From the IMG/VR virus record IMGVR_UViG_3300031920_000058, positions 1 to 23,679 of that record: a stretch of 23,679 nucleotides of DNA. The stretch is one strand, 5' to 3'. Under the pieces are notes generated by a model that worked only from the letters and a program-made list of their open reading frames with translations, was not told where the DNA came from and made no database searches. Shown here in pieces: positions 15,636 to 22,966 of this stretch. The DNA comes from a virus. A program made the translations under genes and the position numbers. The stretch's first letter is position 1, and each line of letters starts with the position of its first letter.

Positions 15636-16763
15636 TCATTGATAACCGCACTCAAAATGTTTGAGCAGGAAAGCGCCGGTTTGAGCAACATTGGCTTGCA
15701 AGAAGAAAATGCAAGGATGGACTTGATCGCCCAAATCGAAAGTGAAGGCAGCGGTTGCCGTAGGAGCAGCGAGAGTGCCTGGGGTCGTAACGTCATGTTG
15801 AAGCGTACAGACACCGGCGGCACTTACGAGCACTTTGATTGTCAACGCTGTTGCGTCGGCGATCGTGTCTGTCGTGTCCGTGTTGTCGGTTGCGGCATTG
15901 TTCAAAGTGTTTCGGACTTTGAGTGCCATCGGAGAAGCGGCGGTGTTCGCCCCGAGCCCGAAGACGTCGGTGTAATCCTCGAACGCCGCCTCGTAAAGCT
16001 GGGCTTTCTTGAACCCGACAAACAGATCATCTGTCCCGTTGGCGAGTGTCATCAAGATTTTCGCTTGCATGTAGAAGGCGTTGTCCTGCCCGATAACAAA
16101 CGGGCGGCCCGATGCTTCTCGCCAGTTGGAATAATATTCGAAACCGTCGTTGTCGGTTTGATCGCCACCAATATCAATCCCGCCGACTGCTCCGACAGGC
16201 CCCAGAATAGTTTGGGTTCCATGAGCGATGTACCCTAACCGGTTCCCGCTTGCGAGTTGAGCGATGTGATACGCGCCGGTGGTTCCAGGGGCGACAGTGA
16301 AGTCGTTCTCGGACAAAACCGGGTCGGTTGTCGCAAGATAATCGTCGAACGTTTCGTAGAGCACCTTGGCGTTGGCTGGCGTCACAACGGACGAGGCCGG
16401 GTTCAGGAACATCGGGATCCGTTGGCCCGCCGTGCCTGCACTAAGAGCGGTTCCAGCAACGAACTCTTGAGTGTCGGACTGTGTAACAAATGCGGAATTT
16501 GCATCGACGACAAGAGCGGCGTTCTGTAGGACGGTTCCACCGAGAACAACCTGGACGATTCCCTGAATCGCTACGGCAGCGGCAATCCCGCTTGCATCCG
16601 GAGCGTCCTGCAAAACTCCGAGAAGGTGCTCGCCTGCGGAGCTGCACTTGACGATCAGGTCGGACGAGAGTTTAACCGCCTTGTATTGGTAGGATGAGAG
16701 ATCCTCTCCGGCTACTGCACCGGGGACAAGTCGGACATCAGATTCGAAAGCTGTAATTGCCAT
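15636..16763 (-). CDS. Capsid decoration protein (DUF2190-like) fused to a jelly-roll-like domain
   Basis: This 375-residue protein starts at ATG 16763, with GAGGA about 10 bases upstream. Residues 1-115 look like a DUF2190/decoration-type domain: YKAVKLSSDLIVKCSSAGEHLLGVLQDAP, quoted in part, then GIVQVVLGGTVLQNAALVVD and GTAGQRIPMFLN. Such proteins usually end near this point. Here a further 260 residues follow, beginning near VLYETFDDYLATTDPVLSENDF, with FYMQAKILMTLANGTDDLFVGFKKAQLYE, LTIKVLVSAAGVCTLQHDV and the C-terminus LLKHFECGYQ. This has the strand pattern of a concanavalin/LamG-like jelly roll. It lies directly before the capsid gene. The fused domain is probably displayed on the capsid exterior and may bind glycans. 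Confidence 0.8.
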   Translation of the reverse strand: MAITAFESDVRLVPGAVAGEDLSSYQYKAVKLSSDLIVKCSSAGEHLLGVLQDAPDASGIAAAVAIQGIVQVVLGGTVLQNAALVVDANSAFVTQSDTQEFVAGTALSAGTAGQRIPMFLNPASSVVTPANAKVLYETFDDYLATTDPVLSENDFTVAPGTTGAYHIAQLASGNRLGYIAHGTQTILGPVGAVGGIDIGGDQTDNDGFEYYSNWREASGRPFVIGQDNAFYMQAKILMTLANGTDDLFVGFKKAQLYEAAFEDYTDVFGLGANTAASPMALKVRNTLNNAATDNTDTTDTIADATALTIKVLVSAAGVCTLQHDVTTPGTLAAPTATAAFTFDLGDQVHPCIFFLQANVAQTGAFLLKHFECGYQ

Positions 16764-16823
16764 GGGTTTAGTTCCTCAGTTTGAAGAATAGTCTCTTGCT
16801 TTGTGCTTTTCGTTCGCGTCCTC

Positions 16824-17474
16824 TTACAGCTCGCGGCTCTCTTCCCTGTATTTCTTGTACAGCTCTGGATTCTCTTTCGTTGCCTTGGCGTTGGCCTGTG
16901 CACCAGTCAGCTTCGGGTCTGCTTCCCTCAAGCTCTTGCCGATTGCCACAATCTGTGCCTCGGCACTGTTCTCTGCGTCGCCTCCTGCGTTTCCTTCGTC
17001 AGTGAACAGAGTGCTTCCCTTCACAACTTCATTGGCGTTGGAGAGCAATTTCTCGATCGTCCCGTACTCTTCTTTTGTCAACGACTCGTCGGCCGCACGA
17101 AGAGTTTTTGCTATCTCAGTTTGCGACTTGCCGGCGAGGAATTGCAGTCTCCCGGCCTTCTCTTGGAACTTCGCAACTGCGTCCCTCTCCTCGATGTCAT
17201 CAAGGCGTTTTTTCAACTCCTTCGCCTCTCCAACCTGTTTTCGGATCTCCTCCGGAAGATCTGAAATCATCTTCTTGATCTTCTCTTGCTCCTCCAACGT
17301 GGGATCTGGTGGCGGCGCGTTCGGATCTACCGGAGGCACAACCGGATCAACCGGTGGGTCCGCAGGATCGGCCGGTGGCTGAACGGGCTCAGCCTTGGCT
17401 GTTGCGATTGCCTCAAGAATTGCTTTTTGTTCGTCTTCGGAAAGCTTGGCGAGAACTTCGTCGAGAGTAGGCAT
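16824..17474 (-). CDS. Nested scaffold protein (internal in-frame start)
   Basis: Inside the protease gene an ATG at 17474 is preceded by GGAAAGGG with 7-base spacing, a better SD than either start proposed for the full gene. Translation gives 216 residues beginning MPTLDEVLAKLSEDEQ. It has a Pro/Asp-rich linker (ADPADPPVDPVVPPVDPN) and then a long charged helical region (EEQEKIKKMISDLPEEIRKQV, EAKELKKRLDDIEERDAVAK) and a C-terminal helix-rich tail ending KYREESREL. This matches an internal scaffold as in the lambda C/Nu3 arrangement, in which the short product outnumbers the protease fusion. The basic C-terminus would bind capsid protein. Confidence 0.72.
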   Translation of the reverse strand: MPTLDEVLAKLSEDEQKAILEAIATAKAEPVQPPADPADPPVDPVVPPVDPNAPPPDPTLEEQEKIKKMISDLPEEIRKQVGEAKELKKRLDDIEERDAVAKFQEKAGRLQFLAGKSQTEIAKTLRAADESLTKEEYGTIEKLLSNANEVVKGSTLFTDEGNAGGDAENSAEAQIVAIGKSLREADPKLTGAQANAKATKENPELYKKYREESREL

Positions 17475-18074
17475 TGATATTCCCTTTCCGAATATTTTCC
17501 GGAGTTTGGAAAGGAACCACGAGGCGTCAGCTTTGCGGTTCGGTTGATCTTTCTTTTTGGCGAGAACAATCTTCGGCTTCACGTCCTCGTTTCCGCTCGC
17601 GCCCTCATCGACAATTGACACCTCGTCAACGTCAAGTTCGGTCAGACTGTACACGTCGCGGCCGTTGCGTTTTCCGCAGAGCACGCGCTTACCATAACCG
17701 TGCAGTGATAACTCAGGGCGTTCACCGGCATTGTAACGTTCGACCGCTCCTTTGTCTTGGAGCTGCAGACTTACGATCCATCCTTCTGTTTTTGATTCGC
17801 CAAGGCCAAGAGCTTCTGCTTTCTCTTTGCTCAACACAAGCGACTCAACAACATCGCCGACGCGTTGCCCGTGCATCTCTCCGGCCTTGCCTTGGCCACC
17901 CGCAGCAACGAGCGCATGGCCCGCCTTCTCAAGCTCGGACGGAAGAATCACATCATCGTGATAATCGACAACATGCTTATCCTCGAAAGAGGATATGGCA
18001 GCCCATCCTGTGATGGTATTTTCGTCTTCGTTGAATTTTGCAATCGGTAGTCGGAAGTTAAATTCAGTGGGCAT
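16824..18074 (-). CDS. Prohead protease (XkdF-like) fused to scaffold
   Basis: The ATG at 18074 (product 416 residues, MPTEFNF) is preferred to an upstream GTG at 18122, although neither has a strong SD. Residues 15-175 match XkdF/S78-type prohead proteases: ITGWAAISSFEDKHVVDYHDD, EMHGQRVGDVVESLVLS with candidate catalytic His68, and ERPELSLHGYGKR with candidate Ser123. LTELDVDEVSIVDEGASGNE closes the fold. The C-terminal 216 residues are the scaffold region and also carry an internal start. The protease matures the prohead by cutting scaffold. The position between portal and capsid genes is standard. Confidence 0.85.
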   Translation of the reverse strand: MPTEFNFRLPIAKFNEDENTITGWAAISSFEDKHVVDYHDDVILPSELEKAGHALVAAGGQGKAGEMHGQRVGDVVESLVLSKEKAEALGLGESKTEGWIVSLQLQDKGAVERYNAGERPELSLHGYGKRVLCGKRNGRDVYSLTELDVDEVSIVDEGASGNEDVKPKIVLAKKKDQPNRKADASWFLSKLRKIFGKGISMPTLDEVLAKLSEDEQKAILEAIATAKAEPVQPPADPADPPVDPVVPPVDPNAPPPDPTLEEQEKIKKMISDLPEEIRKQVGEAKELKKRLDDIEERDAVAKFQEKAGRLQFLAGKSQTEIAKTLRAADESLTKEEYGTIEKLLSNANEVVKGSTLFTDEGNAGGDAENSAEAQIVAIGKSLREADPKLTGAQANAKATKENPELYKKYREESREL

Positions 18075-18159
18075 ACTTGTTTTGTCTTTTGCGTTTGATA
18101 GGCACGTAAGACAGAAGGCCACTTATATTTTTCAGATTGCTCAGTTTCCTACGATATTG

Positions 18160-18300
18160 TCAATGTGTTTTTGACGATGGGTTATTTTCCGTCTTGCATC
18201 GACTGCAAACAATCATCCACGGCCTTGTCAGGTAAATTGCGAAAAGCTTGTTACACTTAGAACATCGCGGCTTTTCGTCTAACTCGTGAGTCCCATGCAC
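18160..18300 (-). CDS. Com-like zinc-ribbon regulatory protein
   Basis: The protein has RCSKCNKLF, then about 15 residues, then VCSRCKTEN. This C-x2-C...C-x2-C arrangement, with an N-K-L-F after the first pair, resembles the Mu Com zinc finger that binds mom mRNA and turns on its translation. The start is uncertain. GTG at 18300 gives 46 residues, with the cysteines near the N-terminus as in Mu Com, and overlaps the portal by 22 bases. An ATG at 18408 (82 residues) has a strong SD (AGGAGG, 7-8 bases) but lies deep inside the portal HTH region. No Mom-like gene is in the window. A regulator of late-gene translation or an RNA/DNA-binding role is inferred. Confidence 0.72.
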   Translation of the reverse strand: MHGTHELDEKPRCSKCNKLFAIYLTRPWMIVCSRCKTENNPSSKTH

Positions 18301-19901
18301 GTTTCTAAGTCGCGGCGCAGTATTTTGTAATTCATCCCAACCTTGACTCCTGGAAGCTTCCCATTTCGGATCGCTCTCATGATTGTGCTCTTTGGAACTT
18401 TCAACCATCTTGCCGCCTCCTCTGCGTCCATAACGGACGGAAAACCATCATCGTCTAACAGTGAATCGTCGATCGGATCTTCTATCGGTGGTTCAGGTAC
18501 GGGCGGCACTACCGTTTCAGGTGTCTCTACCGTTGGCCCGAGTGGCCCATCTCCGAACACATCGTCGCCTCCGGAGGGAAGTAGATCGTCATCATCGCCG
18601 CGTTGTTCGAGACCGAGCTTCTCTCGGATCTTAGATTCGTCGGATGCCGTTGGGACAATGAGCCCACCAGTTGCGGCCGCCGCGAACCCAGTGATCCACT
18701 CCGTGATGTTTTCCTTCTCGACGTCGCCATGAGATAACGTCGGCCATAAATGTCGAGGTATCTTGTTTAGGATACACCACCTTGCAATCGTCGATATGTT
18801 CAGTGTCTCGGTCATGATATCCATCATGCCACCGAGAGCAACCGATGCCAGTTGAGTCTTGTCCGAAGAAAGAGATCTTGATCCGTTTTCCATTGCACCG
18901 AGCAAAGCGAATTCCCACAGCAAGGAAATCAATTCATCAACTCTGTCGCGAGTGATCGACTTGTCGATATCAATCGCTCTGGACCCACCGCTTGACATCA
19001 ATCGAAATTTGTAGCCCGTGGGTTCGCCGTCGGGGCCAATCTCGCAAGGGATAACCAAGCCCTCCAATTGATCGCGCTTTACCTTGCGGACGATGTTGAA
19101 CATCAGATTGCGGATCGCTACTTCATCAGCTGTTGCGCCCGGTCCTAGAATTGCAACCGGGACCTCCATCACCGGGTAGCCTGCTAGATCTCTCGCGATA
19201 CCGGTTCCTTCAATCTCCTCTTTCATGGTCTTGAGATAGTACGGCCGATAAGCGTTTCTTAAACCGCTCCGACCTTCGGGACTGCCGCCGGCGGGTTCGA
19301 AACGTAGATGCGCCATTCTGGAAAGCGGGAGATAGGTGCGCTTGTAGTTTGGAGGAGATCGCTGGTAGCACCCGAGCAAAGTCTTGCCGTCCTCGGAATA
19401 CTTCCACCCCTCAATCGTGTCTTGCTTTCGTATTTCGAGAGATCGCCAACCATAGAGCCCGTCGTTGTACTGGCTGTTGAATAACGCGCTTGGATTGTCA
19501 CCACGTCGGATCTTGTTCTTCTCCCACAACAAACAGAATCCGTATTGCCCCACTGTGAACATATCATCGACGGTCTGACGCCACGGCGTTTCCATGTCAT
19601 ACATGCACTCGTCGAGCTTATCGCCCCAGTAGTGCGCTTCGCTGCTTTCGTTCGCGGGCATGACCGGCCAAGGTGCTTGGCGAATCAACATTCGCATCCC
19701 GCGCAATGCCCCACCGAGCAACGGGTCGTTGTCTCCCATCTCCCGGTACACCCTTGCGGCTTTTGTTCCTTTTAGATCTGTATGAAACTCTTCCGAAACA
19801 ATCCCGCCGAACCTCTTAAACCCTGTGTATCCAACGTCAAGAAGCGCCGGGATGTCATCGTTGGTTTGTTTTGCTTTCGATAACCTGTGTTTCTTGCTCA
19901 T
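18279..19901 (-). CDS. Portal protein with C-terminal helix-turn-helix domain
   Basis: This 540-residue protein overlaps the MuF gene by 4 bases (ATGA). Residues about 55-420 have portal character: DPLLGGALRGMRMLIRQAPWPV, MFTVGQYGFCLLWEK, YLPLSRMAHLRFEPAGGSPEGRSGLRNAYRPYYLK (quoted in part: PAGGSPEGRSGLRNAY), LLWEFALLGAMENGSRSLSS. It may belong to the Mu gp29/DUF935-like group, but this is not certain. After an acidic/proline linker (about 430-490) the last 45 residues, beginning DAEEAARWLKVPKSTIMRAI and continuing NGKLPGVKVGMNYKILRRD, form an excisionase-like HTH. Portals form the dodecameric DNA channel. The HTH could contact DNA from the clip or crown, or act separately after cleavage. The fusion is in one frame without an obvious internal start. 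Confidence 0.88.
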   Translation of the reverse strand: MSKKHRLSKAKQTNDDIPALLDVGYTGFKRFGGIVSEEFHTDLKGTKAARVYREMGDNDPLLGGALRGMRMLIRQAPWPVMPANESSEAHYWGDKLDECMYDMETPWRQTVDDMFTVGQYGFCLLWEKNKIRRGDNPSALFNSQYNDGLYGWRSLEIRKQDTIEGWKYSEDGKTLLGCYQRSPPNYKRTYLPLSRMAHLRFEPAGGSPEGRSGLRNAYRPYYLKTMKEEIEGTGIARDLAGYPVMEVPVAILGPGATADEVAIRNLMFNIVRKVKRDQLEGLVIPCEIGPDGEPTGYKFRLMSSGGSRAIDIDKSITRDRVDELISLLWEFALLGAMENGSRSLSSDKTQLASVALGGMMDIMTETLNISTIARWCILNKIPRHLWPTLSHGDVEKENITEWITGFAAAATGGLIVPTASDESKIREKLGLEQRGDDDDLLPSGGDDVFGDGPLGPTVETPETVVPPVPEPPIEDPIDDSLLDDDGFPSVMDAEEAARWLKVPKSTIMRAIRNGKLPGVKVGMNYKILRRDLETCMGLTS

Positions 19902-20740
19902 TGTTTTTTACCCTTTGCCAACACAGCGCGAATTCCACACCGGCACCTGATTACTTCGATTAGTGGTGCGGATGGATCGCCCGGATGTTTCAATTCGTTT
20001 CCTAGAGGCGTGATGAAGTTCTCTCCGATATCAACTTCCTGCCCGTCCATTTCCTCGTGGTGCCGTATCCCGCTTCGTCCGTCTTGTTTCGAAAACCATG
20101 CAAGACGCTCGACTCCAACGGCCTTGTAGCCTTCGAACGATCCGATGTTTTCTGCTTGAGCAAGTTGCGTTCTTGCGATCGTCATTGCCCGCTTGTTATT
20201 CCATGCGTGCGCTATCTTTGCCGGGTCCGACCCATGGAACGCCGTGTGTATTCTAGCGGCCATGTTCGCAGCGGACGGCATCGGTTGCTCTCCGGCTGCG
20301 TTTGCGAGAATGCGATTGATTGAATCCTCCGCAAGATCCATCGTTGTTCCGGTGATCAACTTCGCTTGCTTGCGTGCGAACTTCCGCAGCTCATCGCTTA
20401 CTTTGCTTTTGTGCTTCAGTGAGGTGAGTTGTGTCTTGAGTATTTGAGGATCGATGATTCTCTTGACGCTCTTGATACTACCTATCCGGATGCTCGCCTC
20501 TTGCGCCTGTGCAACACCAAAACGACGGAGAAGACCGGCAAGTTCTTTATCGACAGGATCGGCCGCCTTGGATACGCGTGACTTCTTGAGCTTCCAGGTA
20601 TCGCCCTTCTTTATGATTCGCTTAATCTGTTTGGCTGATTCCTTGCGTGCGCGGCGCAACATCCAAGCTTGGATGGCCTTTGCGAGTAGCTTTGTGCGTC
20701 CAGACAACCGGCGTGCTTGCTGTTGGACTTCGCCGCTCAT
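19898..20740 (-). CDS. Minor head protein (Mu gpF / SPP1 gp7-like)
   Basis: The 280-residue basic protein starts at ATG 20740 with AAGG upstream. The C-terminal half carries MuF-type signatures: AMTIARTQLAQAENIGSFEGYKAVGVERLAWFSKQDG (quoted in part: ARTQLAQAENIGSFEGY), then RSGIRHHEEMDGQEVDIGENF, GDPSAPLIEVIRCRCGIRAVL near the end. The N-terminal half is lysine/arginine-rich and helical (LRRARKESAKQIKRIIKKGD). These proteins enter the prohead attached to the portal and may be ejected with DNA. The family usually follows the portal; here it precedes it. The gene is coupled to the portal start by ATGA. No toxin-like C-terminal extension is visible. Confidence 0.88.
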   Translation of the reverse strand: MSGEVQQQARRLSGRTKLLAKAIQAWMLRRARKESAKQIKRIIKKGDTWKLKKSRVSKAADPVDKELAGLLRRFGVAQAQEASIRIGSIKSVKRIIDPQILKTQLTSLKHKSKVSDELRKFARKQAKLITGTTMDLAEDSINRILANAAGEQPMPSAANMAARIHTAFHGSDPAKIAHAWNNKRAMTIARTQLAQAENIGSFEGYKAVGVERLAWFSKQDGRSGIRHHEEMDGQEVDIGENFITPLGNELKHPGDPSAPLIEVIRCRCGIRAVLAKGKKQ

Positions 20741-20802
20741 TGATCGCCTTGCTCGAAACCGTTTGTCATGTGCCGATTAACTACGCCACGCAATGGAAAC
20801 AA

Positions 20803-21171
20803 TCAAGTTAGGCCAAGAACACCTCGAACAACTGCGCCGAAAAGTATATCCTTCACCTTTTGCCTGACCGGCAGTTCGTCGAATGGAACCATGCACGGGT
20901 GTTCCTTTTTCGAAGCGTCCTTCACCGGGCCATAAATCCAACACTCTGCCCTTTTTTTCGCACACCACCCCTCGTGGCTTTCGCTCGCCGAGGTTTCAGG
21001 ATCTGCCAATATATGTTTTGCTCCGGCAATCGCGGACTCTCTTTGCCACGCAGGAGACTCTTCCCATGTTTTCTGAGTCCAATCACCGAGCCCTTCACAG
21101 TATGCCCTGTTCACTTCGTGCGCTGTACGTGCGGCCAACTCGACTATGCTCGTAGTTGATTCATCTTCCAC
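20803..21171 (-). CDS. RyR-domain protein
   Basis: The start is GTG 21171, with AGGAG overlapping the terminase stop, giving 122 residues. Nearly the whole protein matches the ryanodine-receptor (RyR) domain pattern: ARTAHEVNRAYCEGLGD (residues 14-30), W-x-Q-ES spacing around residues 42-48, SHEGWCAKKRAECWIYGPVKD (65-85) and KKEHPCMVPFDELPVRQKVKD (88-108). RyR domains are recurrent in phage genomes, with unknown function. A role in binding a small molecule or protein is speculative. It lies between large terminase and MuF, where accessory head genes often appear. No membrane segment is visible. Confidence in the family is high; function is unknown. Confidence 0.87.
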   Translation of the reverse strand: MEDESTTSIVELAARTAHEVNRAYCEGLGDWTQKTWEESPAWQRESAIAGAKHILADPETSASESHEGWCAKKRAECWIYGPVKDASKKEHPCMVPFDELPVRQKVKDILFGAVVRGVLGLT

Positions 21172-21180
21172 GGTCGTCTC

Positions 21181-22428
21181 CTATCTTCTTCGCGCCCATG
21201 GGTTGGCTATATCCAACATTCCGACTTCCGGATCAATGTTCGTGCTCTTGTGTTTGGTGAGAGGAGTGAGCGCATACCGGATCGCGTCAATGCAGTGATT
21301 ATTCTTGTCGACGATATCGGGCAACACGTCGCCTGTTTTCTTATCGATCTTGTGAGAATAAAGCGTTGCCTCCTCTTTCGTGTGAACGCAACGAGGATGG
21401 ATTGTGATTTTAGAATATCCACGAAGGTGAGAGATCCCATCCTCGATACTCCCCGGCCACTTCTTTGTCGCAATGACATTCGGGTAGCCGTGGCTGTTCA
21501 TGTGGCTAATCGTTTCCGGCCTGGCATTGTCGGCACGTATCACATAGGCCCTCGCCCGCGGCACCTTGTCAAATAGGGCCGGGAGCCTATCGTTGTCGAC
21601 TCTCAATCCCCATGCCTCGCGCTCAATCCATAGCTCTCTTTTTAGGCTCTCCTGCGCTCCGCTAACCCAGCTCTTGATAAGCGTTGTCGGGTCTGCCGAG
21701 AATCCCCAGTCAGCCCCGAGGTATGGGCCGAACCAATCCTCTTGGGGTTCGAAGAAATCAACACACCATTTTCCGTGGAGTATCTGTGCCTCGCTTATCG
21801 TCTCAAGCCCGCCGCCCCATACGTGGTCTGCTTCCTCTGGATTTGTTTTATAGAGATGGTCCTTCTCGGCCTTGAGCACATCGGGGAACCATGGGTTGTC
21901 CTGCCATCCAACTTTTACGACCGTCGACTCTGGTGGCTCATGAGTGACGAATCGATTGTACGTCGGGTCGGCTGCATAACGCGGGTTGAACGTTACCCAT
22001 ATTTCACTGCCTGGTTTCCTGATTGTCGGGATCAGTGTTTTCCAACTGAATGCAGAAACAGACTCGGCCTCTTCCACCCAAACAATATCGATTCCCTCTT
22101 TCGACTTGATCGAGCCTATGTTCATGTGGAGTCCGCTGAATATAATCTCCGAACCCGACGTGCATCGAATGATGTTGTCTGTCGTGTCGAAGTATTCAGA
22201 AAATCCCATCTTCTCGATTTGGTCTTGGAGTAGTCTGTGAACTGAATCCTTGATTGAGTTCTGTATCTCTCTTGCGCACAATATTCTGAGTTTACTCTGA
22301 AGCGCGAGGATTATCAGAACAATAGCGAACGACCACGACTTAGCTGCGCCGCGTCCACCGTAGAAGACTTTGTATCTCGACTTTTCGAAGAGGGGTTGAA
22401 ACTTATTTGGTATCTGGACTGTCGGCAT
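21181..22428 (-). CDS. Terminase large subunit (Terminase_3/PBSX-type)
   Basis: This 415-residue protein overlaps the small subunit by 26 bases, and the SD is weak. It has a Walker A motif GGRGAAKS at about 24-31, a Walker B IDIVWVEE at about 113-120 and the coupling segment VTFNPR at about 145-150. The nuclease domain shows LGADWGFSADPTT (Asp about 239), VIRADNARPETIS (Asp about 299) and DKNNHCIDAIRYAL (Asp about 380), which are the metal-binding acidic residues. This combination is the SPP1/PBSX-type large terminase, which translocates DNA into the prohead and cuts it. With the small subunit it forms the packaging motor at the portal. The residues look intact, so it is probably active. Confidence 0.96.
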   Translation of the reverse strand: MPTVQIPNKFQPLFEKSRYKVFYGGRGAAKSWSFAIVLIILALQSKLRILCAREIQNSIKDSVHRLLQDQIEKMGFSEYFDTTDNIIRCTSGSEIIFSGLHMNIGSIKSKEGIDIVWVEEAESVSAFSWKTLIPTIRKPGSEIWVTFNPRYAADPTYNRFVTHEPPESTVVKVGWQDNPWFPDVLKAEKDHLYKTNPEEADHVWGGGLETISEAQILHGKWCVDFFEPQEDWFGPYLGADWGFSADPTTLIKSWVSGAQESLKRELWIEREAWGLRVDNDRLPALFDKVPRARAYVIRADNARPETISHMNSHGYPNVIATKKWPGSIEDGISHLRGYSKITIHPRCVHTKEEATLYSHKIDKKTGDVLPDIVDKNNHCIDAIRYALTPLTKHKSTNIDPEVGMLDIANPWARRR

Positions 22429-22966
22429 TTTCTGGTTTTACAAACTCTATCTTCGTTATAATTGGTCCACCTTTATCTCCGACGATTTCGTTCCGCACTT
22501 TCACTCCCCAACGTCCGGGATGTTTTCTCTCTAGCCGCCAAGCCGCTGCCTGCCACGTTCTCCGCGATGCTCTTGCGATTGTTGCGACGTCCAATAACTC
22601 GGATTGTCCGATGGCTTTGTTGATAGCGTCAGAAAAAATCAGATACTTTTCCTCCTTCTCGATGGCATTCGACTTCGGGTTTTTACTCAATCGCTCCTTT
22701 TCTTTCTTGCCCCTCCTCAACCACTCATAGAATGTTTCCTTTGTTAAACCCGCCGCTGCTGCTGCTGTCTCAACGTATGCCCCAATCAGGATTGACTTCA
22801 CAATCTCGGCATGGACCTCGGGAGTCAGCTTCTCCGGTCGTCCGAGTACAGGTTGCTTCCATGGCTTTGTGACATCGTGTTTATTTTCAAGCGATTTCTT
22901 CGCTTGCTTTTTCTTCGCTGTCTTCTTTTTGGAGGTCGTCTTCTTCTTTGCTTTCTTGACTGCCAT
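22403..22966 (-). CDS. Terminase small subunit with lysine-rich N-terminal tail
   Basis: The 187-residue protein starts at ATG 22966 inside the end of the Cro-like gene. Residues 1-25 hold 13 lysines (VKKAKKKTTSKKKTAKKKQ), a histone-like basic tail. Residues about 40-105 form an HTH-type DNA-binding segment: GRPEKLTPEVHAEIVKSIL, AAAAAGLTKETFYEWLRRG, KKEKERL. A C-terminal part follows: YLIFSDAINKAIGQSELLDVATI, then RTWQAAAWRLERKHPGRWG. The AAxxAGLxxxTFYEWLRRG...FxDAxxKAxxxxE pattern is typical of small terminases that recognise the packaging site. Neighbour order and function are standard. The basic tail is additional to the usual fold and may bind DNA non-specifically. Confidence 0.9.
   Translation of the reverse strand: MAVKKAKKKTTSKKKTAKKKQAKKSLENKHDVTKPWKQPVLGRPEKLTPEVHAEIVKSILIGAYVETAAAAAGLTKETFYEWLRRGKKEKERLSKNPKSNAIEKEEKYLIFSDAINKAIGQSELLDVATIARASRRTWQAAAWRLERKHPGRWGVKVRNEIVGDKGGPIITKIEFVKPENADSPDTK

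Noticed and set aside
15639-16238. Long plus-strand reading frame of 199 residues
   Set aside because: It lies wholly opposite the decoration protein gene, lacks a good SD and reads as low-complexity antisense; the minus-strand product has recognisable domains.
16801-17382. Plus-strand reading frame of 193 residues
   Set aside because: Antisense to the scaffold region; its Ser/Gly/Thr-rich end is the complement of the Pro/Asp linker.
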